Part shown: positions 11,459 through 20,640 of the stretch, piece after piece
Position numbering within the stretch: position 1 is the stretch's first letter
Layout: the number at the start of each line of letters is the position of its first letter
Source of the DNA: Bactrocera neohumeralis
Lineage: Eukaryota; Arthropoda; Insecta; Diptera; Tephritidae
Direction of reading: 5' to 3'
NCBI RefSeq assembly: GCF_024586455.1
Contig: NW_026089624.1
Coordinates: 8,151,341 to 8,215,340, forward strand
DNA: 64,000 bases
Program-made: the position numbers and the translations under genes
Notes under the pieces: generated by a model
Seen by the model: the letters and a program-made list of their open reading frames with translations, nothing else
Database searches by the model: none
What the model was told of the DNA's origin: nothing

Positions 11459-12781
11459 AACTAACTTTAAAGAACGGGGATATCGCGAAGTTCCTTGCAG
11501 ATACGGGAGCTAATAAAAACTTTATCTCCGAAAAACTTTCAAAAAATTCAATGAAACTTGAGTGTCCTTTTAAGTTTCACTCAGCCACAAGTCAAGTAAA
11601 TATAACCCATAAACTACATGGACCATTCTTCGGAAGTATAGGTATTACAAATAATTTTGATTTCTTTACATTACCCAATCCTTTAAAATCCTTTGATGGC
11701 ATCATTGGCGATGATACCCTCAAAGAATTGGGAGCAATCATAAAAAGGAAAAATGACACAATAGCCCTCAAGGTTGTGGTACTGCGACTAAAACAATATA
11801 TTTCTAAACAAATAAATAATATTCAAGAAAACCCCTATGAACATGAAGTTAAGGAAATGATAAATAAATATTCGGAACTTTTTGGACCAGTCTCCGACAG
11901 TGGGACAATCGACACAACTGTATTAGCAGAAATTAAAACAACAAGTGAAGAACCGATATATACAAAATCATATCCTTACCCAACCAACCTACGGGGCGAA
12001 GTAGAAAAACAAGTAAAAGAACTTCTAAACAATGGTGTAATAAGGCCTTCAAAGAGTCCGTATAACTCCCCATTGTGGATTGTTCCAAAAAAACCAGGTC
12101 CATCAGGAGAAAAAAAGTATAGAGTAATTGTTGATTTTAAACGACTAAACGCAATAACTATACCTGATTCCTATCCAATACCTGATATGAACAAAACTCT
12201 CGCTAGCTTAGGCGAATGTAAGTATTTTACTACACTCGACCTTACATCCACCAAATCAGGAAAAGGTCAAGGACAAAAAGACAGCTTTTTCTACAGCCAA
12301 TGGTAAATATGAATTTACTAGGTTGCTATTCGGTCTTAAAAATGCCCCTTCCATTTTTCAGAGAATGATCAATGGTGTTCTCAAACCGCTTATAGGAAAA
12401 GCCTGCTACGTTTATATCGATGCCATTATAATAATGGGAAAAACTAAAGAGGAACACTTACGAAATATTGAAGATGTGTTCATGCTTTTGTACAAATCAA
12501 ATTTAAAAGTCAAACTGGAAAAATCCAAATTTTATAGAACAGAAGTAAATTTTCTAGGTCATATCGTTACCGGCGAAGGTACTTTGCTAGATCCTGACAA
12601 AATATCCGCTATTAAAAAAATTCGCGCACCTGCTAACCTTAAGGAATTAAAAGGTTTCCTGGGCTTAGCATCGTATTATAGGAGATTTATAAAAGACTTT
12701 GCAAAAATTGTCAAGCCACTTACCAATTTAACTAGAGGTGAAAATGCTCAAATAAAAGCAAGTCAATCCAAACGGATATAA
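11458..12781 (+). pseudogene. Errantivirus pol: protease and reverse transcriptase relic
   Basis: The protease active-site motif is FLADTGANKNFI near 11495, with FDGIIGDDTL near 11690. RT follows: PSKSPYNSPLWIVPKK, YRVIVDFKRLNAI, YFTTLDL (motif A) at 11980-12245, a frameshift near 12250, then LFGLKNAPSIFQRMI and the motif C region where the expected Y-x-D-D reads YIDA (near 12415-12426), so a catalytic Asp is lost. NFLGHIVTGEG and LKGFLGLASYYRRFIKDFA are intact. Stop at 12781. Confidence 0.82.
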
Positions 12782-12802
12782 ATTTCATTAACAGAGAAAG
12801 GC

Positions 12803-13144
12803 TTGAAATCATTTAATGACATAAAATATTTGCTTACATCTTCTGAGATTCTGTTATTCCCAGACTTTAACAAACCCTTTATGCTGACGACAGATGCTTC
12901 CAATACTGCAATCGGAGCAGTCCTTTCACAAGGGATAATCGGTCAAGACAGACCCATAACTTACATATCTAGATCACTCAATAAAACCGAAGAGAATTAC
13001 TCGACAATAGAGAAAGAAATGCTCGCCATAGTATGGTCCCTCGACAAATTAAGGACTTACCTGTATGGAGCTAAAGAAATTAAAATTCATACTGATCACC
13101 AGCCACTGACGTTTGCATTAAGCAACAGTAATAAGCAAAGATAG
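12803..13144 (+). pseudogene. Errantivirus RNase H domain relic
   Basis: It reads FMLTTDASNTAIGAVLSQG, RPITYISRSLNKTEENYSTI, EKEMLAIVWSLDKLRTYLYG and IHTDHQPLTFALSN, the D-E-D-containing RNase H blocks of Ty3/gypsy pol. It ends at a stop after SNKQR. No integrase HHCC or DDE follows: a deletion joins this region to env. Confidence 0.82.
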
Positions 13145-13219
13145 AAGAATATAATTATAAACTAATTTCCAAACCAATACCTTATCAAGACAAATAATAA
13201 AATATTAGATAGTTATAAT

Positions 13220-14367
13220 ATGATTGTGGATGAAATAAGTAAGAATAATAAGGAATTATTCTCACAAACATTATATAATAGGTTAGGTATCGTAAAAGAC
13301 GAAATTGCAAAAATTATAATGATAACCCAGTTAGCAAAACAAGGAATCGTTCATTCTCAAATTCTAAATAAGGAAGATACCGCAAATATTCTCTCTCAAA
13401 CTGAGACATTACCTTTTAAAAATGAACTACAAGCACTCAAATATGCAGAACCTTCTATGATTACATTGTGGAACATTTTTGGGACTGAAATTTCCCCTTT
13501 TTTATGTGTTGAGACATATCGAGTTATGTTAAACTACGTTTTTGCCAAAATGTTACAAGTAAGCGAAAAAACATCAAGATAAGGAAAAAATTTAAAAGGT
13601 CATAAAAAAAAACTGGCACATACGAACGCCAAACCCTTTGAAGATTTTACTATACTGACCTAGTACCATCACCCTGACTTGGAATTTCTCACCCCCCAAA
13701 TTAGCTGTTGTACTGTGTTATTAAAGACTCACTTCTTTTATACGGATATGTAATTTCACTTCCAAAAACCGAAGATACCCTTTACAATAATATTATCATA
13801 TTTTCGACTGTAAAACACCTTGAACGAGTATACTTAGAATTCACTAATATGGCATACTTGGAAATTGCATTGAAGTAGATGATACTACTATACATATGCA
13901 AGAGAAACCAACTTAAAAAACTAAACAAAACCCATTGCATTTCACAGATACTTAGCGGAGAAAAAGCCCTTTGCGATTACCAATATGTAAACCAAGCTAT
14001 AATTGAATTAATTAGTGAAGGAACAATATTTCTTTCAAATTTTATTGAAAAAATTACTTAAAGTAATACATCTTTTAAACTAAATGGTACTTTTCTCATA
14101 AACTTCTTTAACGAAACTATAACTTTGAATAACGTTAGTTACACAAACTGGCAAACAAGTTCCTACCAAATCTTACCCGCAATACTTCAGAATAATCTAA
14201 CGGAAAATGAAATTAAATTAGATTTAAACTATTTACATAAACTACATTTAAAAAATGTAAATGAACTAGAACGAATAACATCAAAAAACATTATTTCAAT
14301 TAGCTCAAGCTTCTTAGCAATTCTTGTTGCAGTAACACTATCATTAGTTTTATATATCATACTCTAA
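13220..14367 (+). pseudogene. Errantivirus env-like region, decayed
   Basis: Pieces at 13220-13582, 13879-14061 and 14125-14367, separated by stops and frameshifts. The last ends with a hydrophobic segment of about 20 residues (FLAILVAVTLSLVLYIIL), fitting the membrane anchor of an envelope glycoprotein just before the 3' LTR. The call rests on position and this segment; no intact protein can be made. Confidence 0.6.
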
Positions 14368-14665
14368 CCAAAATTTACAAAAACAGCACATTTCGTCGGC
14401 ACCAAACCAGAACGGAAGCCGTGCCGCCGCAATGTAAACCGTTTCTCAACCAAACTGAGGTTTGCTGTTTTGCTATAATTATTGCTTACGTTATCATTAT
14501 AGAGTATATAGAAATAAGTACTAGTAAGTAAGAATTCGTACATATGTAAGTTTATAGTAAATAAGCAAATTCTGTATAAAAGAAATGTGTTTAATAAAGA
14601 AAGTTGCGTTCAACTTCACCATTCAAAACAGCGTGTTATTAATCTTCTGGTGGCAACCATTAACT
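14368..14665 (+). repeat. Errantivirus 3' LTR, 5' part missing
   Basis: It follows the env stop. It contains a TATA box (CTGTATAAAAG near 14572) and a polyadenylation signal AATAAA (14593-14598), and ends CAACCATTAACT. The first 140 bp or so seen at the 5' side (9830-9974) are absent. Confidence 0.65.
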
Positions 14666-15138
14666 TAAGTATATGTACCGCCAATACCAGAAAAATCGTT
14701 ACTTTTGTGGGAGCACTCGCTCTCATCACGAAAGAAGTACCCGACGTGGCAACAAATGAAAGATTTTCTTACCACCCAATATGAGATTGCGGAAACGTTA
14801 GAAGATAAAATAATCAAAACTAAGAACATTAAACACGACCAAAACGGAAGCTAGAAGCAACAAAAATTTAAACAAAAGCTTTGACAAAACACAAACGTTC
14901 ACATCCGAACAGAAAAAACATACGTCATGCGAACTATGTACCAGAGGGCATAAACTTATATTTTCCTAGAAGTTTAAAAACTTAAAAGTTAAAGAACGAA
15001 ATAATTTTGTCAGGTCAAAAAGACTTTGCACAAATTGCCTGTCACATGCGCATACTTATACAAGTTGTAAAAGCAAATTTAAATGCTTATATTGTCATAA
15101 AAATAATCATACAATGCTTCATTACAGCACATATTCTA
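14666..15138 (+). pseudogene. BEL copy 1 gag, C-terminal relic with zinc knuckles
   Basis: It resumes the BEL gag after the errantivirus. CELCTRGHK (near 14930) and CTNCLSHAHTYTSCKSKFKC then YCHKNNHTMLHY (near 15030-15125) are the Cys/His knuckles also found in copy 2. Stops are present. It ends at the hAT MITE at 15139. Confidence 0.75.
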
Positions 15139-15736
15139 CAGGAATAAAGGGATGTTAAACTTATTCCAGTGTGAGAGCGCCTCAAAATTAGCGTTTTTTA
15201 TAACATTATCCATTCTGGCCAGATTGAACAAAATTACAATTTTTGGGCATTTATCAACCCAATACCCAACATTTAGTACGAATAAAAATTACTATATAGT
15301 GGTTATTTATTATATGGAGAAACTATTTAAATCTTATTGAAGTATATTATAACAACTGACTTTTGTCCATTCAATACCAAATAATACGATTTAAGCTTGT
15401 TAGCTCTCAATCATTAAATGTTTTTAATCATTTTCCAATGAAAATAAAATGATGATGCTTCAAATTACAAAACGTTTCATCAAATACCTTTAAATTTCAC
15501 AATTTATTTAATTTTCATTGTTTTACATTTTTTATAAGTGGTCTTGAACGACGCCACAAATCCATCCGTTTACATATTTTTTTGGTAAGATTTCAATCTG
15601 GCCATCGCTCGTTTCCAATTGCTAAACGTCAAAACCTCTTGAACTCGATCAACTGTCAAAGTTTAGGTGGTTTTGACGTTTAGCAATTGTTCTCTCACTT
15701 CCAGTGAGAGAGAAGTTAAACATCTCTTTATCTCTG
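15139..15736. mobile_element. hAT-type MITE, copy 1 in the BEL gag
   Basis: It begins CAGGAATAAAGGGATGTTAA and ends CTCTTTATCTCTG. It is related in inverse orientation to the element at 17417-18008: both share CTTATTCCAGTGTGAGAGCG at one end and GGTTTTGACGTTTAGCAATT-like sequence near the other. The 8-bp target duplication is not clear here. Inside are AT-rich stretches and no transposase. Confidence 0.7.
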
Positions 15737-16646
15737 TATCCTATCTCACCTCAAAGAAGCGCATATACAAAAAGAACCACGGGTTCAATTGCAAAAGCAA
15801 ATCCCGAAACCTACAATTCTAAAAAATTGACAAGAGACACCATGTTGCTCAAAGGCACAACAAGCTCAAACATTGTACAGCGAAACACAAAGTGGACTAG
15901 TTACCACCATACCAACGCAAGTTGAGTATAATACAATCAAATACAAATGGTTGAACTATTCCCCACATACCAAGCCAATACGGGTTCTGAACATCCATAT
16001 TGCGCAACATCTATGTGCGCACACAAAGTGATACCACGAACACAACCTAATTACTAATTCATTATGGCAAAATGTAAATAATATCGCTTATATCTTCAAT
16101 TGTACATCCTAGAAAGTCAAAAAATCGAAACATTTCGTTCAACATTGCTTCATAGCTAAATTTTCAAATTATGAGCAAAATCTCAAAAAAAAAGTTAAGG
16201 GATCACCATATTCTCATACAAAGTCTCCACTTAATTATGAAGAATTTCATGAATTCACGGCCATTCTCTCGCAAAATCCCTCTAATTTCATAGTCCTATA
16301 TCTAGGGCTAAGGAGTACCCATTCTGGCCACATCTGGGCAAGGCGTGGAGTTACTATCCTTTATAAGCCGATAACTTAGAAAAGGCATATAATAAACAGC
16401 CGATATATCATAGCGATGAAATAAGAAATTTTCAATAACCGCTAATGAAATGAATAAAAGCAAACAACACACATGTTTACTATAATAATAAGCCGCAAAA
16501 TATAGGTCCTAGCCATACGCACCTGAAAGTAATACCAAATACTATGTTTAAAACCAAAGGCATTTTCAGGATTTTCAGCTTGTATTCTGCGCCCTCGGCA
16601 ACTCTATCAGCAGTATGCAGAAATACATGCAATAGCATATACTTTA
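15737..16646 (+). other. BEL copy 1 gag/pol remnant, decayed
   Basis: It resumes with KEPRVQLQKQIPK and LVTTIPTQVEYN, matching 32480-32660 of copy 2, then follows the 3' part of copy 2 (CTCTAATTTCATAGTCCTA, ACCCATTCTGGCCACATCTG, GGCGTGGAGTTAC). It is non-coding, and pol is missing apart from scraps. Confidence 0.6.
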
Positions 16647-17211
16647 GGGTGCTTAAAAAAAAATTTTTGAATTTTTTTTCAACTCTTACCCCCTCAAATG
16701 TTAGTGATTGACAAACAAAAAATCCTCCCTCAAGCCAGGCGCTGTAGCTTAACTCTAAGGGGTCGCTATTTTTTTAGGTTGCCATACATTTTACATAATA
16801 ATTTTCGTTTTTTCATTCAAACTAAAATTGGTGAAATTCTCAGAAATATCCATCACATATTCATAAAGTTGGCTTTTCAAACTTTAAATATTCCCGCGAC
16901 AAAATTATTATTCTCAAAAACTTTTTTTATTTTCATTGTCTAATTGAGATAATCAAACTTTGTCGCAGAAATTTTAAAGTCTGAAAAGTGAACTTTCAGA
17001 ATATGTGATGGTTATCTTTGAGAAACGAAAATTAGTTGGTGAAATTTTACTTTTAATGAAAAAACGAAAATTAGGAACCTAAAAAAAAATAGCGACCTCT
17101 TAGAGTTAAGCTACAGCGCCTGGCTTGAGGGAGGATTTTTTGTTTGTCAATCACTAACATTTGAGAGAGTAAGACTTGATAAAAAAATTTCAAAATTTTT
17201 TTGAAGCACTC
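16647..17211. mobile_element. Foldback MITE with long inverted repeats
   Basis: 565 bp between TA dinucleotides (16645-16646 and 17212-17213). Ends are GGGTGCTTAAAAAAAAATTT and the inverse of GAGTGCTTCAAAAAAATTTT. Most of its length is palindromic: GTTAGTGATTGACAAACAAA and AGCCAGGCGCTGTAGCTTAA are found on both arms inverted. TA duplication suggests a Tc1/mariner-related MITE; no transposase inside. Confidence 0.8.
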
Positions 17212-17265
17212 TAATATATGTACATACGCATTACTAGGCAAAATATTCGCCCAGGGGGCCCAGGA

Positions 17266-18410
17266 TGTTTAAATGAGTCAGGCATCTACCCGGAAAAACT
17301 TGCGCACCCTAATAAAACAGCTTAGTTCACCACAGCTGAGAACACCACAGAAAAACTCACCATGCCTATACACCAACAAACTCATCAAAAAGGATGGAAA
17401 ACGGGAAAGCAGACACCATAGATAAAGAGTTGCCCAACTCTCCTGTCACTGGAAATGTGAGAGCCGCTCACCTACCGAACTTTGACAGTTGACTGGATTG
17501 GGTAGGTTTTGACGTTTTGCAATTTGAATGACTGGAACGGCCAGATTGAAATTATACCAAAATATATGTGAACGGAGGAATTTGTTTCCACCGTTCAAGA
17601 TCACTTATATAAAATATGAAACAATGAAAATCATAAAAATTCAAAATTTAAATATATTTCATGAAATGTTTTGCAATTTGATGCATAGTAGCATTAATTT
17701 TCAAATACCAATGATTAAAAACATTTAATCATTGAGAACTAACAGGCTTAGTTCACCTTATTAAGTATTGAAAGATCAAAAGTCAGTTGTTTTAATATAC
17801 TATAAAAGCATAAAACAGGACTTAGGTAGTTTCGCCATATATTAAAAGTCCGATATATAATAATTTACAATCGTAATAAATGTTTGGTATTTTAATTTTA
17901 ATTTAAATTCTTACTTTCTTCGACCTGGCCATAACGGAAAATGTTATAAAAAACGCTTATTTTGAGGCGCTCTCACACTGGAATAAGTTGGGCATCCCAT
18001 TATCCCTGGCAGACACATTTCGTTACACATCTTCTCAACATCACATCAACTTTCGTTTTGCGACACCCATCCCGCGCGCAGCATTTAAATTGTAATAAAA
18101 ACGTTTGACATCGTCAGCACCCGATTTTGCCGCGCTACCACTGTACACTTCCATCGACGTATATCCTGCGCGCAACGCTCAGCTACTAAAGCAGCCGGAT
18201 ACGGTCTCACTACTCTTCAGGATTATACAATTCGACCACGATCCGAAACAACTCGATCGCCAGCATCGGCATCATATTTACTAACTTTTTAAAATACAAC
18301 CTTAATGCTTTAAATAAAGTTGTTAAAATAGAAACCACAAATACATATATTTTCATTTCAATCAAAGCAGTGGTGTGTGTTCCCCAATAAATTGGGTAGA
18401 TATTTAAACA
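17266..18410 (+). repeat. BEL copy 1, 3' LTR (with MITE inserted)
   Basis: It begins TGTTTAAATGAGTCAGGC after the purine tract GGGGGCCCAGGA and ends GGGTAGATATTTAAACA before GTTAG. Subtracting the MITE and its duplication leaves about 545 bp. Confidence 0.87.
17417..18008. mobile_element. hAT-type MITE, copy 2 in the BEL 3' LTR
   Basis: 592 bp, flanked by the exact 8-bp duplication GCAGACAC (17409-17416 and 18009-18016). Terminal repeats: CATAGATAAAGAGTTGCCCA at the left, and the inverse of CAGGGATAATGGGATGCCCA at the right. The 8-bp duplication and CA(G)-start ends indicate the hAT superfamily. It is non-coding. Confidence 0.88.
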
Positions 18411-18641
18411 GTTAGTTTACAGAAAATTTTGCAACAGTTTTGAAAGTTCCACATCTTTTGTGACCTAATAATATGATCCAAAGCAATGTGGAGTTTTTGT
18501 GTACTATTGTGAATTGAAAATACATTACGATCCATTTGTTATTGTATGTCATAATGCCAATTATCGCATACGATTGACGTATCACGTAATTTTCTTTCGT
18601 ATGTTTGCCGATCCTTGCACGAATGTAACGATTCGACCCCT

Positions 18642-19619
18642 GTATTTTGTTGTTGAACGGCGGAGTATTTCAAGAATCTTTAATATTGTAAAAAGAGATT
18701 ACAAGAAGGAGAGCCCGAAATTGCTTATAGTTCTCTTCAGCGTGATGTACTGTTAGATGAATTTACCATAGAAGAAGCACCGGAAATTTTTTACCGCTTT
18801 GACTCGGATTTAAAAGAAAAAAAAAACAAAAGTTTCAATATTTTATCTATCTTCTGAAACTGAGAAAGAAAAAACAGATGTAATAGAGGAAAACAGAAAA
18901 GAGAATGAAGTTGAAGAAAAATTCTTTTGAAGAATTTCATTCGTCTTAAATAATTGAGGAAACTGAATTGATACCTTGGCATTTGTCTCCCCGAAAGGTT
19001 CATATTTTAGGGAAGTATGGAACACAGGAGTTAAAAATGAAGTGTTTGAAAATAAGGACGAAGCTGATGTAATCTAACACATTTTAGAAGATGATGCTGA
19101 AGCGTATGAGAAAAAACGAAAAGATATTTTAGTTGAGCCAAATCCTAATCTCACCAAAAAGGAAACTGCTAGAATGCCGAACCAAGCGGAAGATGACTCG
19201 AACGATTCTGCAGCTACAAACAAAAGGAAAGGGCAACAACGTGGAACTGGTGGTTAAGGCATGGAATGAAAGCATCGATATCACAAACGCAAAGGTAAAA
19301 TTAAGTTTATATACCAAATATATCCACTAATTTTAAATAACATTTTCTTTCGCTTGGCAATATGTTCAAATATCATTGAATATGCTTACTTGCCTAGTGT
19401 CAGCAAAGCCGAGATACTATAAAACATAAATATGTATAAAAAATCAAACACATAAATATGTAAAAACACATACAGTCGACTAAACATAAATATCTTTGTT
19501 CCAATATATTGAACATAATATGTTATATATATGCATCCATACATACATACAGGCTATTACATAAACAGACATATTTATTTACATGCAATGCTCATACAGT
19601 AATAATAAAAATGCATATA
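18642..19619 (+). pseudogene. Decayed charged coding relic and low-complexity spacer
   Basis: Lies between Harbinger copies 2 and 3. The plus strand reads codon-like segments in shifting frames: SSLQRDVLLDEFTIEEAPE then IFYRFDSDLKEKK (about 18725-18850), a Glu/Lys-rich part (about 18853-18930), and ILEDDAEAYEKKRKDILVEP then NPNLTKKETARMPNQAEDDS (about 19081-19260) ending in a stop. It is acidic and charged, of no family I recognise. From 19330 on the sequence is AT-rich with CATA/TATA repeats and nothing else. Confidence 0.35.
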
Positions 19620-20599
19620 TCGGGTGATTTTTTAAGAGCTTGATAACTTTTTTTTAAAAAAAAACGCATAAAATTTGCAAAATCTCAACGGTTCTTTATT
19701 TGAAACGTTAGATTGGTTCATGACATTTACTTTTTGAAGATAATTTCATTTAAATGTTGACCGCGGCTGCGTCTTAGGTGGTCCATTCGGAAAGTCCAAT
19801 TTTGGGCAACTTTTTCGAGCATTTCGGCCGGAATAGCCCGAATTTCTTCGGAAATGTTGTCTTCCAAAGCTGGAATAGTTGCTGGCTTATTTCTGTAGAC
19901 TTTAGACTTGACGTAGCCCCACAAAAAATAGTCTAAAGGCGTTAAATCGCATGATCTTGGTGGCCAACTGCCCATGCATCCCGAAAAATGAACTGTTTGG
20001 TGTGGTTTGTACGCTGGTGGAATCATTGGACCGTATTTTTTCAAAGATGCTGTTGGACGCAACGTTACGGTGAATGGCGATCGCTATCGTTCGATGCTAA
20101 CAAACTTTTTGTTGCCAAAAATGGAAGAACTGAACTTGGTTGACATGTGGTTTCAACAAGATGGCGCTACATGCCACACAGCTCGCGATTCTATGGCCAT
20201 TTTGAGGGAAAACTTCGGAGAACAATTCATCTCAAGAAATGGACCCGTAAGTTGGCCACCAAGATCATGCGATTTAACGCCTTTAGACTATTTTTTGTGG
20301 GGCTACGTCAAGTCTAAAGTCTACAGAAATAAGCCAGCAACTATTCCAGCTTTGGAAGACAACATTTCCGAAGAAATTCGGGCTATTCCGGCGGAAATGC
20401 TCGAAAAAGTTGCCCAAAATTGGACTTTCCGAATGGACCACCTAAGACGCAGCCGCGGTCAACATTTAAATGAAATTATCTTCAAAAAGTAAATGTCATG
20501 AACCAATCTAACGTTTCAAATAAAGAACCGATGAGATTTTGCAAATTTTATGCGTTTTTTTTTAAAAAAAAGTTATCAAGCTCTTAAAAAATCACCCGA
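19620..20599 (+). mobile_element. DD41D (rosa-type) mariner, palindromic derivative
   Basis: 980 bp between TA duplications (19618-19619 and 20600-20601); ends TCGGGTGATTTTTTAAGAGC and its inverse. The left 350 bp (19620-19969) is an inverted copy of the right 350 bp (20250-20599) with only two mismatches seen. The 5' part of the transposase gene has been replaced by an inverted copy of its 3' end, making a large hairpin-forming element. Confidence 0.9.
19992..20492 (+). pseudogene. DD41D mariner transposase, C-terminal half
   Basis: It reads TVWCGLYAGGIIGPYFFKDA, MWFQQDGATCHTARDS, SWPPRSCDLTPLDYFLWG and RRSRGQHLNEIIFKK to the stop. From the Asp of QQDG to the Asp of TPLD there are 41 residues, the spacing that defines the DD41D rosa group. 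The ORF is open from about 20007 with a TTG, not an ATG; upstream is a TGA at 19989. The first catalytic Asp and the DNA-binding domain are absent. The inverted arm also encodes the last 90 or so residues on the minus strand (down to 19727). Confidence 0.9.
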
Positions 20600-20640
20600 T
20601 AGGTATTGTAAACTAAATGGATAAATACAAGTCATAAACA

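Larger units (their letters stand above)
9830..14665 (+). mobile_element. Errantivirus-like gypsy provirus, deleted and decayed
   Basis: It begins AGTCATCACAGC and ends CCATTAACT, with the similar flanks TAAATATA (9822-9829) and TAAGTATA (14666-14673); the BEL target at 31990-31997 supports the junctions. Gag, protease, RT, RNase H and an env-like region are recognisable in order. Integrase is missing between RNase H (13144) and env (13220). The 5' and 3' terminal regions share only about 120 bp (9975-10094 and 14370-14497), so both LTRs are damaged. Endogenous insect retroviruses of this group can carry env. This copy is inactive. Confidence 0.8.
4477..18410 (+). mobile_element. BEL/Pao retrotransposon, copy 1, with nested insertions
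   Basis: The element is flanked by the 5-bp target duplication GTTAG (4472-4476 and 18411-18415). 5' LTR 4477-5039, PBS from 5040, leader, gag relic from 9212, pol almost absent, polypurine tract GGGGGCCCAGGA before the 3' LTR at 17266-18410. Secondary insertions: pogo (about 6100-8600), errantivirus (9830-14665), hAT MITE (15139-15736), foldback MITE (16647-17211), hAT MITE in the 3' LTR (17417-18008). The homologous copy at 28742-34185 shows what the uninterrupted order is. Confidence 0.88.
1110..18641. mobile_element. PIF/Harbinger element, copy 2, carrying a LINE and a BEL element
   Basis: The left end is GGAGTCGAATCGTTACATCC (1111) and the right end is the inverse GAATGTAACGATTCGACCCC (18621-18640): a TIR of about 27 bp. 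Its own sequence is in three pieces: 1110-1388, about 4006-4476 and 18411-18641. These join up to match copies 1 and 3. The insertions are an R1-like LINE fragment at 1389-4005 and a BEL element with TSD GTTAG at 4477-18410. Confidence 0.75.
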
